Assembly (NCBI GenBank): GCA_946566415.1
Contig: CAMNWW010000023.1
Span: forward strand, 1-16,236
Source: an uncultured Lachnospiraceae bacterium
GTDB lineage: Bacteria; Bacillota; Clostridia; Lachnospirales; Lachnospiraceae
Direction of reading: 5' to 3'
Length of the DNA: 16,236 nucleotides
Each line of letters begins with the position of its first letter. Positions within the stretch are counted from its first letter, which is position 1. The position numbers and the translations under genes were made by a program. Below the pieces are notes generated by a model. The model had not been told where the DNA came from and ran no database searches. It saw only the letters and a list, made by a program, of their open reading frames with translations. Below, one piece after another: positions 6,637 to 14,310 of the stretch.

Positions 6637-7326
6637 ATGTTTTGTAAACATTGTGGAGCTAATTTACCAGACGGCGTCAAATTCTGCCCGTCCTGCGGCA
6701 AGCCGACTGTAAGTCAGGGGGCTGCGCCCGGACCAGGAACAGGTCCCGGACCGAATCAGCCTGTAAATACCGGAGCCGCGCCTACTGGCGGCGGTTTCCA
6801 TCCATCTCCCGGACCTACGCCCGGGGCACCGGGAAACGGACCTCTAGGGTCCGGAGCGCCGAACTCTCCCGGAAATAATTTTACAGGAACTTCATTCATT
6901 CCCAATCCCGCAGGGTACAATGTACCTGCTGCGAAGCGAAAAAAGACCTACAATATCGGCAACTTTGTTCTTTGGGGTGGATGTGCCGTAGCAGTCCTGT
7001 CTTTGTTCCTTCCCTACTGCTCTGCTTCGATGCTCGGATATAGCCAGAGTGTCGCGTTGATGGATGTGGAGACAGGAATATATTTTCTTGGCATAATAGG
7101 TATTATCGCAGTGCTGAATATCTTTAAACTGAATATTCTGTGTATTATCGGTTCTGTGCTGAATTTGTGCCTTATCTTTTATGGACATTCTTATGTTCAG
7201 GAAGGGATCGGGGTAGCTATCCATTTTGAAATCGGCAACACTTTACTGTATGTGGGCGGTTTTGTCATGCTGGGAGCTTCTATTGCGGCTTTAGTATTGT
7301 GGAATAAAGCGAAAAAAGCGGTGTAA
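6637..7326 (+). CDS. Zinc-ribbon, Pro/Gly-rich multi-pass membrane protein
   Basis: A 229-residue protein of unrecognised function. The N-terminus is a zinc ribbon with Cys3, Cys6, Cys17 and Cys20, very like that of the divergent lectin-like protein (MFC-x-x-CG, then LxDGxxFCPxCG). Residues 25-100 form a low-complexity Pro/Gly/Asn/Ala linker. After a basic patch (AAKRKKTYN) come about four membrane segments, near 107-127, 146-162, 165-183 and 201-222, ending in a short basic tail. GAGGAGG at 6623-6629 supports the start. This layout is widespread among Firmicute zinc-ribbon membrane proteins without assigned function. A terminator-like hairpin follows it. Confidence 0.85.
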   Translation: MFCKHCGANLPDGVKFCPSCGKPTVSQGAAPGPGTGPGPNQPVNTGAAPTGGGFHPSPGPTPGAPGNGPLGSGAPNSPGNNFTGTSFIPNPAGYNVPAAKRKKTYNIGNFVLWGGCAVAVLSLFLPYCSASMLGYSQSVALMDVETGIYFLGIIGIIAVLNIFKLNILCIIGSVLNLCLIFYGHSYVQEGIGVAIHFEIGNTLLYVGGFVMLGASIAALVLWNKAKKAV

Positions 7327-7328
7327 AG

Positions 7329-7395
7329 TACACGTCTTTCGTGTATGGGCCATTGCAAAATAGAATGTAATCATCTATGAAGCAATGGCTCCTTT
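7329..7395 (+). terminator. Terminator region after the zinc-ribbon membrane protein gene
   Basis: Two hairpins follow the stop codon. TACACG/CGTGTA (7329-7334 and 7340-7345) is a short perfect stem. GCCATTGC at 7349-7356 pairs with GCAATGGC at 7382-7389, extends by two further pairs (one of them a wobble) and is followed by CTTTT at 7392-7396. The 25-base loop and short T run make it a moderate rather than a strong intrinsic terminator. Confidence 0.5.
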
Positions 7396-7405
7396 TAAAA
7401 ATTTC

Positions 7406-7744
7406 TCATACCTTTTTCCCCTTTGTCAAATCATAGCTTTCGCCAATCATCCGTTTGATATCCTCCTCCGGAACCATTCCATCCAGGATGATAGAATTCC
7501 AATGTGTCTTGTTCATGTGATACGCAGGAACAACCGAAACAAACGCACTTCTCCAGAAGTCTCTCCACTGGGGATCACATTTTACATTTACCCATATTTT
7601 CCCATTCCGTTCGTAAACCAAAGCAAAAGATTTTTTAGAACCTTTATGGCGCATAACGCACCAGTTTGAATCATGAAACGGATAATCTTCATATGTATCT
7701 TGTAATGATAGGCAGTATATAATTACTTCCTGTCTTGTCCGCAT
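7406..7744 (-). CDS. MmcQ/YjbR family DNA-binding-like protein
   Basis: A 112-residue protein of the MmcQ/YjbR family, which folds like a small double-stranded-DNA-binding-like domain and whose role in the cell is not established. Typical features are the N-terminal helix with RTRQEVIIYCLSL, the DYPFHDSNWCVMRHK strand pair, the conserved FALVYERNGKIWVNVKCDP segment, a Trp-rich middle and the C-terminal HWNSIILDG motif followed by a helix. Length is normal for the single-domain form. GGAAAGGA sits just before the ATG at 7744. It converges with the zinc-ribbon gene and lies downstream of the DegV copy 2 terminator, so it is probably transcribed on its own. Confidence 0.88.
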   Translation of the reverse strand: MRTRQEVIIYCLSLQDTYEDYPFHDSNWCVMRHKGSKKSFALVYERNGKIWVNVKCDPQWRDFWRSAFVSVVPAYHMNKTHWNSIILDGMVPEEDIKRMIGESYDLTKGKKV

Positions 7745-7784
7745 TATTATATCCTTTCCGCCACAAAATTTTCTGTTCTCTATA

Positions 7785-7835
7785 CAAAAAGCGGGGGTCC
7801 CTCAAGTCATCCTCATAACTTTTAGAATCCCCCCG
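7785..7835 (-). terminator. Intrinsic terminator of DegV copy 2
   Basis: Read on the minus strand, CGGGGG (7835-7830) pairs with CCCCCG (7797-7792), with an inner AAGT/ACTT pairing in the loop, followed by C and a run of five T (7790-7786). It begins 22 bases after the DegV stop codon. Confidence 0.65.
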
Positions 7836-7857
7836 TTTATCATTCCCGTTCGCGTTC

Positions 7858-8727
7858 TTATCTATCCTTTCCAAAATGTATCAGTGACAGCATGTCTGGA
7901 CCGGTGTGCGCTCCGATGATCGGACTCAGCATTGTAATTTTCACATCAAGGTCCGGATGCGCCGCCAGAAGCTCTGCTTTGAGTTTTTTTGCGTCCTCCA
8001 TGCAGTCTGCACAGCAGATATAGACCGAATTCCCGAGTTCTGCATTATAGGTTGCCTCAAAGCGGCTGACCAGCGCTTTCATCGCCAGCTTATTACCACG
8101 CTTCTTATCGATCGTATCGAGCTTTCCATCACCCTTAATGGTCAGAATCGGCTTAATGTTCAGCGCAGTTCCTACGATCGCAGTCGCGGCTGACACGCGG
8201 CCGCCCCGATGCAGATACATCAAATCTTCAACCTTAAACCAATATTGGATATCCAGCGTATGCTTTCTTAAATCTGCCGCGTTCTCGGCCAGGCTCATGC
8301 CCTGGCTGCGGTTCTTTGCCGCCAGCTCCGCAAGAAGGCCCATCCCGCCTGTCGCTCCCAGAGTGTCTACTACCTCGATCTGCACATGATCGTACTTCTC
8401 TTCCAGCTCCTGGACCGCAAGGCTGGCCGAAGAAAAAGTATCGCTCAGCCCGCTGGACAGACACAGATAAATCAACCCCTTTCCTTCTTTCACCAGAGGT
8501 TCAAAACAGTCGATATAGTGGATAGGCGTAATCTGGCTGGTGCTTGTCTCCTGCTTCCGCCTTAATTTCTCATAAAAATCATGCATAGCCTCATCCGACT
8601 GAAGCTCCTCGCACCTGAAGGACTCTCCTCCCACCATATATTCCATAGGGACGAACCGGATGTCTTGATCTTTGGCAAAATCACGCTCAATATCCAGCGA
8701 CACATCTGAGTAGATAAAATAGCTCAT
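7858..8727 (-). CDS. DegV family protein (fatty-acid-binding), copy 2
   Basis: A 289-residue DegV-fold protein, expected to bind a fatty acid and, if FakB-like, to deliver it to a fatty acid kinase. Diagnostic segments are YFIYSDVSLDI at the N-terminus, the TSTSQITP motif near residue 60, LSSGLSDTFSSA near 90, LHRGGRVSAA near 170, and NIKPILTIKGDGKL. It has the complete TSxxxP and SSGLS loops of the family. The start at 8727 is set by GGGAGG at 8743-8738 at good spacing; the frame stays open upstream, but those residues overlap the promoter and leader. It is monocistronic, with its own promoter and terminator. It differs clearly from copy 1, suggesting different ligand preference rather than recent duplication. 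Confidence 0.93.
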   Translation of the reverse strand: MSYFIYSDVSLDIERDFAKDQDIRFVPMEYMVGGESFRCEELQSDEAMHDFYEKLRRKQETSTSQITPIHYIDCFEPLVKEGKGLIYLCLSSGLSDTFSSASLAVQELEEKYDHVQIEVVDTLGATGGMGLLAELAAKNRSQGMSLAENAADLRKHTLDIQYWFKVEDLMYLHRGGRVSAATAIVGTALNIKPILTIKGDGKLDTIDKKRGNKLAMKALVSRFEATYNAELGNSVYICCADCMEDAKKLKAELLAAHPDLDVKITMLSPIIGAHTGPDMLSLIHFGKDR

Positions 8728-8775
8728 TTTTATACATCCTCCCGAATTAAATTTTGTATTTCTTATGCTCATAGA

Positions 8776-8832
8776 ATCGCCTATTTGGCGATGCGTTTTA
8801 TAAAGTATACGATGAACTCTCTGTGTTTTCAA
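8776..8832 (-). promoter_or_regulatory. Promoter of DegV copy 2, with a hairpin at the start of its leader
   Basis: TTGAAA (8832-8827), a 17-base spacer and TATACT (8809-8804) make a good sigma-A-type promoter on the minus strand, with a start near 8797. The leader begins almost at once with a perfect ATCGCC/GGCGAT hairpin (8792-8787 and 8781-8776) with a five-base loop, a position that often stabilises the 5' end of an mRNA. Confidence 0.6.
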
Positions 8833-8879
8833 GATTTTCTGTTCATTTTAAGGTAACTCTTTTGTCGTGGGAGATTTGC

Positions 8880-8912
8880 AAAAGAAAAGAGCGGTGGCAA
8901 GTTCCGCTCTCA
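8880..8912 (-). terminator. Intrinsic terminator, probably for the cohesin/dockerin transcript
   Basis: AGAGCGG at 8888-8894 pairs with CCGCTCT at 8904-8910 around a nine-base loop. On the minus strand it is followed by TTTCTTTT, so it ends leftward transcription coming from the dockerin gene at 9190, about 280 bases away. On the plus strand a less compact T-rich tail also follows, so it may work both ways. Confidence 0.6.
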
Positions 8913-9189
8913 TTTCTAATTTTTTGTTGGGTGGGCTGCTGTGAATCGCAATTCTAACCTCCTTTTTTTATTCTAATTTGATAATAAAAAAAATCAACAA
9001 AAATAATCCAAAAAAATTATAAATAACAGATACTTTGTATCTTCCAACCATTTTAAAGAAAATAAATTGTGCGGGAGTGACATTGAACCTGATTCGGCTT
9101 CTTGGTATGATATAGAAAATCCTTTCCGGCATTCATAATACCCTCCTTAAATATGCCGAAGATTTTGCCTATATATACAAAGAGAAACG
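8913..9189. other. AT-rich gene-poor stretch after the dockerin gene
   Basis: This stretch holds only weak candidates. On the minus strand there is a 27-codon frame (9053-9136). A small hairpin AGATAC/GTATCT (9028-9033 and 9037-9042) follows it. A second strong SD-like AAAGGAGG (8965-8958) precedes a TTG-started 11-codon frame. The motif CTGTGAATCG at 8939-8948 also occurs in the repeat at 6448-6457. No larger gene or known RNA was recognised. Confidence 0.4.
9053..9136 (-). CDS. Possible 27-residue small protein
   Basis: The frame begins MNAGKDFLYHTKKPNQVQ and ends RTIYFL. It is preceded by AAGGAGGG, an excellent ribosome binding site about five bases from the ATG, which is the main reason to list it. 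It lies 53 bases after the dockerin gene stop, on the same strand. It has one Cys, several basic residues and no membrane segment or signal peptide. It may be a real small gene, a leader peptide, or a leftover of a larger element. Confidence 0.3.
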   Translation of the reverse strand: MNAGKDFLYHTKKPNQVQCHSRTIYFL

Positions 9190-10473
9190 TTACAGCGCCG
9201 CCGTCTTTTTCGCCACGTAATTGAGTATCCGCATCAGGTCGAACAGGTCGACTTTCCCATTTCCATCCACATCCGCCGCCTGGAACGCATTCCCCGCCAA
9301 GGTGGCCTTCTTGGCGACATGGTTCAGACACTGCATTAAGTCTAACAGATTCGTTGCTCCATCTTCATTGATATCGCCTTTTACAATTTGCTGATTATCC
9401 GGGTCATACACGTAGTCCGCCTCCGGTACAGCCGGGAGCTCATACAGGAACGATGTCCCTGAATTTACCGGAAGGTCAATGCTGTGATCTGTAAAATTTC
9501 CATTTCCCACGAGGAAATAATTGTGCCGGTATTGTTCGTATTTCTGGTCGTCCCATGTGGCGTCCAGCCAATAATATTTTCCATCGTTCATGCAGACCAT
9601 GTTCCACGCGTGCCCTCCGCCGTTTGCCGTGCCCGTTACATAAATATTCGTGACATTGTAGCCGTTCATCATGACCTGCATCACCTTCGCATATCCCTCG
9701 CACACTGCCGATCTCTCAGAAGTCATCGCACCCGCGATCGAATGCGCCGTGGGTCTGTTCATATCGGAAGCATATTCGATATCGGCGATTAACGAATCAT
9801 GCAGTTTCAGCACTTTTTGATAATTGTTATCACCGGAAGAAATCTTTGATCTATATACGTTCTGTGCTGTCTGTACGATTTCTTCCAGAGCCGCCCCTCT
9901 CACCTCGCCATCCCTAAACTCATCATAGGTCAGGACTATGATTCTGCCGCTCCCGAACAGGACACGATTCGCGAGCCAGAAATACTGCGGATTATCATGG
10001 CGGAATGTAAAATATGTCTCCACCAGCTCATTATCTGTCAAATTGTACCCGTCTGAATAGGCGGTACCCGCCATATAATAAACGGCTCCGTTCAGTTCCT
10101 TCTTGACAGCCATTTCTTGGTTTACCGTGAAATTCTTGCTCAATTCCTCTAACTGCCGATACGTGTACTGCCTGCCCGCGCCGTTCGAGCGTTTCAGCAT
10201 ATCCTGATAGCCATAACTAGAGCCATATCGTAAAAATTGATTCGCCTGCGTGCTCGCCCGGTTTTCTGTATTCTGAATGGATATGGCTTCTTGCCACTCT
10301 TCCATCTCTTCGTCGGATAAATGGATCGCTTCCAGTTGTTCCAGATCTCCTGTTCCCTCCCGGACGATCTCGATTTCCTCTGCCTGGACGCTGCTCCCCT
10401 TGACGCCTACTCCCAGAATGCATACAAAGAGCAGCGCCGTCTTCAATAAATATTTAACTAATTTATTTTCCAT
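9190..10473 (-). CDS. Secreted transglutaminase-like protein with C-terminal dockerin
   Basis: A 427-residue exported protein. Residues 1-32 are a signal peptide (basic start, hydrophobic core, VQAEE). A largely helical region follows to about 240. The transglutaminase-like core has the catalytic triad Cys258 (in SAVCEGYAKVM), His288 (GGHAWNMV) and Asp304 (YWLDATWDD). This fold includes cross-linking, deamidating and proteolytic enzymes, and the activity here is unknown. Residues 366-423 are a type I dockerin with two calcium loops, GDINEDGATNLLDL and DVDGNGKVDLFDL, which should dock to a cohesin. AGGAGG precedes the ATG, which overlaps the end of the cohesin gene upstream by 11 bases, strong evidence for coupled expression. 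The two adjacent cohesin proteins are the obvious partners. Confidence 0.92.
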   Translation of the reverse strand: MENKLVKYLLKTALLFVCILGVGVKGSSVQAEEIEIVREGTGDLEQLEAIHLSDEEMEEWQEAISIQNTENRASTQANQFLRYGSSYGYQDMLKRSNGAGRQYTYRQLEELSKNFTVNQEMAVKKELNGAVYYMAGTAYSDGYNLTDNELVETYFTFRHDNPQYFWLANRVLFGSGRIIVLTYDEFRDGEVRGAALEEIVQTAQNVYRSKISSGDNNYQKVLKLHDSLIADIEYASDMNRPTAHSIAGAMTSERSAVCEGYAKVMQVMMNGYNVTNIYVTGTANGGGHAWNMVCMNDGKYYWLDATWDDQKYEQYRHNYFLVGNGNFTDHSIDLPVNSGTSFLYELPAVPEADYVYDPDNQQIVKGDINEDGATNLLDLMQCLNHVAKKATLAGNAFQAADVDGNGKVDLFDLMRILNYVAKKTAAL

Positions 10474-11389
10474 TCTTCTTCCTCCTTGCTAATATGCATC
10501 CCGCTGCAAGCACGGCAATAACGACCAAACCTAGTATAACGGCAATAATAACCGGTCTTTCTTCTTCCTTCTTTTGTTTGTCGCCCTGCTCTCCGTTTTC
10601 CCCGCTGTTTCCCTCACTGTCTCCTAAAATCTGTTCTGCTTTTTTTTCATTGCCAGTCTCGTTTTCCGATGTCGTTCCCGCCGCGTCTTTTCCTGCATCA
10701 TTTTTTTCACTGTTTCCACTATTTTCTGTATCCGATTTCCCCGACTGTGCTAAGAGGTCCTCCGCCGTCTCGTCCTTAGGATAACCGTTTGCAAGCCCTT
10801 CTTTGTCCGCCTCGGAAGCGTACTGTTCCCGCGCCTGCTGAATAACCGCGGCATCCGCCTTTTTCTCACTTTTATCCTGTGTATCCGTCCACGTCCCGTC
10901 CGCCTGCTGGTAAGATATTGTATAGGGAATCGAGTTCAGCTCGACAGACGAGTCCACCAGATTTACAATCTTAAATTCCGGCTGATAGGATTCTATGTTA
11001 TTCGGTCTAAATACCGCGTGCAGGATCTCGCCCTGTACATTTTTTGCGTCCGTAAACACTGCCACGCACTGGATTGTCGAGGTTTCGGCGTCGTAATGTG
11101 TCGTCCCGTACCCGTCCAGAAATCCTTGTCCCAAACCACTGCTTACATAGGTTAACTTTTCCGGCTCATAAGTGAGCTGTGCCTCAATACCTCCCATGTT
11201 GGAAATCTTGGCCAGATATACGGATACCCGTATCGTCCCGTCCTCCTGGACTTCCGATGCCTGCACTCTAAAATCTGCCGTTCCTTCCGCCCTTACAGGT
11301 ATCGCGGGTACGGTAAAGATCGTCATTAAAATGCTGATAAATGCTGCGACCAGCCCTGTAAGTTTTCTCCGTCTGTTCCCTCTCTTCAC
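10463..11389 (-). CDS. Cell-surface anchored cohesin-domain protein
   Basis: A 308-residue protein that probably acts as a one-site docking receptor for dockerin-bearing enzymes. Residues 1-35 are a signal peptide. Residues 36-158 look like a cohesin: an RVSVYLAKISNMGGIEAQLTYEPEKLTYV strand pattern with the YEPEKL version of the family's YDPxxL turn. Residues 165-277 form a polar Glu/Lys/Asn/Gly-rich stalk, and 279-301 a membrane segment followed by a basic RRKK tail. The start is GTG at 11389, supported by GGAGGAG at good spacing. A terminator-like hairpin separates it from the gene above, and no promoter fits in the short gap, so it is probably read at reduced level from the upstream promoter. 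It overlaps the dockerin gene by 11 bases. The cohesin call is by pattern; a related Ig-like fold cannot be excluded. Confidence 0.85.
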   Translation of the reverse strand: MKRGNRRRKLTGLVAAFISILMTIFTVPAIPVRAEGTADFRVQASEVQEDGTIRVSVYLAKISNMGGIEAQLTYEPEKLTYVSSGLGQGFLDGYGTTHYDAETSTIQCVAVFTDAKNVQGEILHAVFRPNNIESYQPEFKIVNLVDSSVELNSIPYTISYQQADGTWTDTQDKSEKKADAAVIQQAREQYASEADKEGLANGYPKDETAEDLLAQSGKSDTENSGNSEKNDAGKDAAGTTSENETGNEKKAEQILGDSEGNSGENGEQGDKQKKEEERPVIIAVILGLVVIAVLAAGCILARRKKNGK

Positions 11390-11418
11390 ACTTTTCTCCT
11401 CCGTTTTCCCATATTAGT

Positions 11419-11452
11419 AAAACAGCGCGGTACCTTGCCCGGTACCACGCTG
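11419..11452 (-). terminator. Terminator-like hairpin between the two cohesin genes
   Basis: On the minus strand CAGCGTGGTACC (11452-11441) pairs with GGTACCGCGCTG (11434-11423), 12 pairs with one G-U, around a six-base loop, followed directly by TTTT (11422-11419). It starts eight bases after the stop of the long cohesin/Ig-like gene. With only four T it may terminate part of the transcripts and pass the rest to the downstream cohesin and dockerin genes. Confidence 0.65.
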
Positions 11453-11459
11453 CATTCTC

Positions 11460-12704
11460 TTATCGTCTTACTCTGCGCCGACGCCCTATATGGCTGCGTC
11501 CCAGACAAAGAATTGCGATTACTGCGGCAGAAACGAACATCAACATGATATACAAGCCTATATTAGCTGTATCTCCTGTGTTGATTCCTGTTCCTGTTTG
11601 GTTCTTTCCGCCGTTAACTTTATTACCGTTTGCAGAAGAAGCCGCCTTTACTGTGATTGTACAGGTCGCTGTCTTATCGCCGACCTTCGCGGTTATCTCG
11701 GCTGTACCTGCCTTAAGCGCTGTCAGTTTTCCATCCTTCACAGACAGAACTGTCGGATCTGAGCTGGTCCATACAACATCTCTTACATCCGTTGTATTGT
11801 CCGGATTGTAAATGATGCTTAATGTATCGGTCGCTCCTACCTGCATTTCCTTAATGATCTTGTTAAATGCAATGGACTCCAACGGGATCTCTTTAACTTC
11901 GATCTCTGTTTCTACAGTGTACTCGCCAATCTTATTACCGTTTCCATCTGTCGCCATAATCACCGCTTCAATAGTGGTCTTGCCCTCTTTTACACCCCAA
12001 ACTACACCTGATTGATCGACGGTTGCAACCGCCGGATCCGAACTTGTCCAAGTAATCACAATATCGTCTGTGATCTGGTTCGCCGCAATGATCTCCGCCA
12101 GGTTCATCTGGCTGTACATATTGATAGACTGTCCTTTTAATACCGGCTCCTCTACTTTCTCAAACTCAATCTCATCTCCGAGTGCGTCGTCCAGATGGTT
12201 CTCTATTACTGTGATCTTAGTTGTTGCAGAATATGGCGTTTTTGTTCCTGTTGTTGTCGCCGTAATATTTGCCGTGCCTTCTTTTAATCCCTCGATTACG
12301 CCTGTTACCGGATCCACCTTTGCAATCTCCGGATTATCGCTCCTCCAGGTCACTGTTTTGTCGTCCGTTGTATTTTCCGGATCATAAACAACATCTAAAA
12401 CCTTTGTCGCCGGATTTGTCGTTGAATTCCTATTGATCGTGGCTCCTGCCGGAAGCGAAATACCCGTCATATGTATCGGAACGAAAATCTCACAGGTCGC
12501 TTTCGTGCCGTTCCATGCCGTCGCCGTGATCGTCGCTGTTCCGCCTTTCTGACCCGCCGTTACAGTGACCTTATCTGCAGAATTCGATGTGGTCGGACTT
12601 ACGGATACGATATCGTCGTCTGAGCTTGTCCAAGTGATTGTCTTATCGTCGTCTGTAGTATTATCGGGTCCGAGAGTCGCTGTCAAATCTATGCTATCTC
12701 CCAT
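11460..12704 (-). CDS. C-terminal half of Ig-like (BIG2) surface protein, cut off by an in-frame stop
   Basis: A 414-codon frame that continues the gene at 12705-14264 in the same reading frame after a single TAA. It begins in the middle of a BIG2 immunoglobulin-like repeat: MGDSIDLTATLGPDNTTDD aligns with the KGQTTQLSVEYDPEDTTEN part of complete repeats. It holds the rest of that repeat plus about three more, near 78-167, 176-271 and 274-353. The end has an INTGD motif (about 374-378), a membrane segment (382-401) and a basic RRRRVRR tail, a sortase-like or plain membrane anchor. It has no signal peptide and no ribosome binding site before its ATG. If made separately it would stay in the cytoplasm, so it is best seen as a disconnected fragment of one 934-residue protein, or a pseudogene part. 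Confidence 0.85.
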   Translation of the reverse strand: MGDSIDLTATLGPDNTTDDDKTITWTSSDDDIVSVSPTTSNSADKVTVTAGQKGGTATITATAWNGTKATCEIFVPIHMTGISLPAGATINRNSTTNPATKVLDVVYDPENTTDDKTVTWRSDNPEIAKVDPVTGVIEGLKEGTANITATTTGTKTPYSATTKITVIENHLDDALGDEIEFEKVEEPVLKGQSINMYSQMNLAEIIAANQITDDIVITWTSSDPAVATVDQSGVVWGVKEGKTTIEAVIMATDGNGNKIGEYTVETEIEVKEIPLESIAFNKIIKEMQVGATDTLSIIYNPDNTTDVRDVVWTSSDPTVLSVKDGKLTALKAGTAEITAKVGDKTATCTITVKAASSANGNKVNGGKNQTGTGINTGDTANIGLYIMLMFVSAAVIAILCLGRSHIGRRRRVRR

Positions 12705-14264
12705 TTACACAGTCGCGTTCAGTTTATCTAAAATGACTCTGTCTACCGGAATCTCTGTAACCGTCACATTAACTTCCGCTTTCACGCCGTTCGCTCCGGT
12801 CAGAGTGATCACAGCATCCCCCGCTTTCTTTGCGGTCAATTTGCCGGACGCGTCCACGTCCACGATATTAGCTGCAGAAGATGCAAATGTAACAGCCCTG
12901 GAATCTGTTGTGTCTGCCGGATCTAACGTATATTTGATCTCGTAGGTCTGTTTCTTCACCATCTCAACCGAAGTCTGTGCCGGAATGATGCTCTTAAGCG
13001 GTGCGTCGACCGTAACATGGCATGTTGCCGTCTTATCCCCTACTGTCGCCGTGATATCAGCGCCGCCGACAGCCACTGCCGTCACATTGCCGTTTCCGTC
13101 TACTTTTACCTTTGTCTCATCAGAAGAAGTCCACCGTACGGTACGGTCGTCCGTCGTGTCCGCTGGATTGTACGTTACTTCCAGTTTTTCACTTTCGCCT
13201 CTGTGAATCGTAGCTGCTGACTTTATACTTATGGAGGTAAGTTTTACTTCTTTTACTGAAATGGCATAGGTTGCCGTCTTATTCCCGACCTTGGCAGTGA
13301 TCACCGCGTCGCCGTTCGCCACCGCGGTCACAAGACCGTTCTGATCTACCTTTGCATGGGACTCGTTACTGCTGCTCCATGTCACTGTTTTGTTTTCCGT
13401 TGTATCCTCCGGGTCGTACTCTACGCTCAGCTGTGTGGTCTGCCCCTTCTTGATCGTACTTACCGTTCCTTTGATCGTTATCTTGTTCAGCGGAATCGTT
13501 ACATTTACGGTGCAGGCAGCGCTCTTGCCTTCTGCCGTCGCTGTAATCGTCGCCTTTCCTGCTTTCTTGGCCGTAACAAGACCGTTTCCGTCAACGCTTG
13601 CCACAGATTCGTCGCTGCTCTTCCATGTGATCTCACTGTTAGAGTCCGCCGGAGTGAGTGTCGCCGTAAGCTGCTCTGTCTGACCCTTGGCAATGTCCGC
13701 CGTGGTCTTGTTGAGGGAGATACCGGTGGCTGGAATTACAATACTCAGATTGGTGTTATCGACAGAGTCATACGAAATTGTCGGATTAGAAGTCTCATCT
13801 GATACAATAATGTCTTGTGTGTCAAATGCTACATTTCCCGCCGAAGCGTCTTCCAACACTTTGAATGTTAAGTTTACGATATTTCCATTAATGATTGGAC
13901 TGGATGACTTCGCTATTACAATACTAATGCTCCCATCTGCCCCGCTTGCATCTGCCAAGTTAGTTCCCGGTTCCGCTTTTGTTGCTGTAATCACTTCGCC
14001 AAATCCTACATTTTCCAGATTGAGCTTATGTTTGTCATATCCGTACTCACATTGCACGCCATACGCGTCCGTATTCCCCGCCATGCTTACCGTTACCGTC
14101 ACCGTATCCCCGCGGTACAGAACTTGCTTATCCGCCGTTATGGTAAACACCACGTCCCCATCCGCTGCTTTCACATTGTTCGGTACTGCGGTCATGCACA
14201 TCCCCAACACCAGGACAAAAGAAAGCAGAAATGAAACTGCCCTTCTTAAACCCCTTCTCTTCAT
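12705..14264 (-). CDS. Secreted cohesin-like and BIG2 Ig-repeat protein (N-terminal part of a split scaffold)
   Basis: A 519-residue protein. Residues 1-33 form a signal peptide. Residues 36-170 form a cohesin-like domain (RGDTVTVTVSMAGN, YGYDKHKLNLENVGFG, then NGNIVNLTFKVLEDASAG), a good match to the cohesin pattern of a YDxxxL turn and an FKV strand. Four complete BIG2 repeats follow at about 179-257, 260-338, 341-419 and 422-503, each with the TWxSSDESVAxVDGNGxVTA and GxATITAT signatures. A fifth starts at 505 and is broken at 519 by TAA. The intact design would be an anchored scaffold holding a cohesin away from the wall. As written, the product has no anchor and would be released. AGGAGG (14280-14275) and a consensus promoter precede it. 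It is divergent from an XRE regulator. Confidence 0.88.
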   Translation of the reverse strand: MKRRGLRRAVSFLLSFVLVLGMCMTAVPNNVKAADGDVVFTITADKQVLYRGDTVTVTVSMAGNTDAYGVQCEYGYDKHKLNLENVGFGEVITATKAEPGTNLADASGADGSISIVIAKSSSPIINGNIVNLTFKVLEDASAGNVAFDTQDIIVSDETSNPTISYDSVDNTNLSIVIPATGISLNKTTADIAKGQTEQLTATLTPADSNSEITWKSSDESVASVDGNGLVTAKKAGKATITATAEGKSAACTVNVTIPLNKITIKGTVSTIKKGQTTQLSVEYDPEDTTENKTVTWSSSNESHAKVDQNGLVTAVANGDAVITAKVGNKTATYAISVKEVKLTSISIKSAATIHRGESEKLEVTYNPADTTDDRTVRWTSSDETKVKVDGNGNVTAVAVGGADITATVGDKTATCHVTVDAPLKSIIPAQTSVEMVKKQTYEIKYTLDPADTTDSRAVTFASSAANIVDVDASGKLTAKKAGDAVITLTGANGVKAEVNVTVTEIPVDRVILDKLNATV

Positions 14265-14310
14265 TTCAATAAATCCTCCTATTGTTACATATTTTTTGGT
14301 TTACCTTGTA

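Noticed and set aside
7689..7874. 61-codon minus-strand frame between the MmcQ/YjbR and DegV genes
   Set aside because: It runs through the DegV terminator hairpin and overlaps the start of the next gene, with no ribosome binding site.
12702..12704. ATG at 12704 as a true independent gene start
   Set aside because: It lacks a ribosome binding site and a signal peptide, and begins in the middle of an Ig-like repeat in the same frame as the gene before it.
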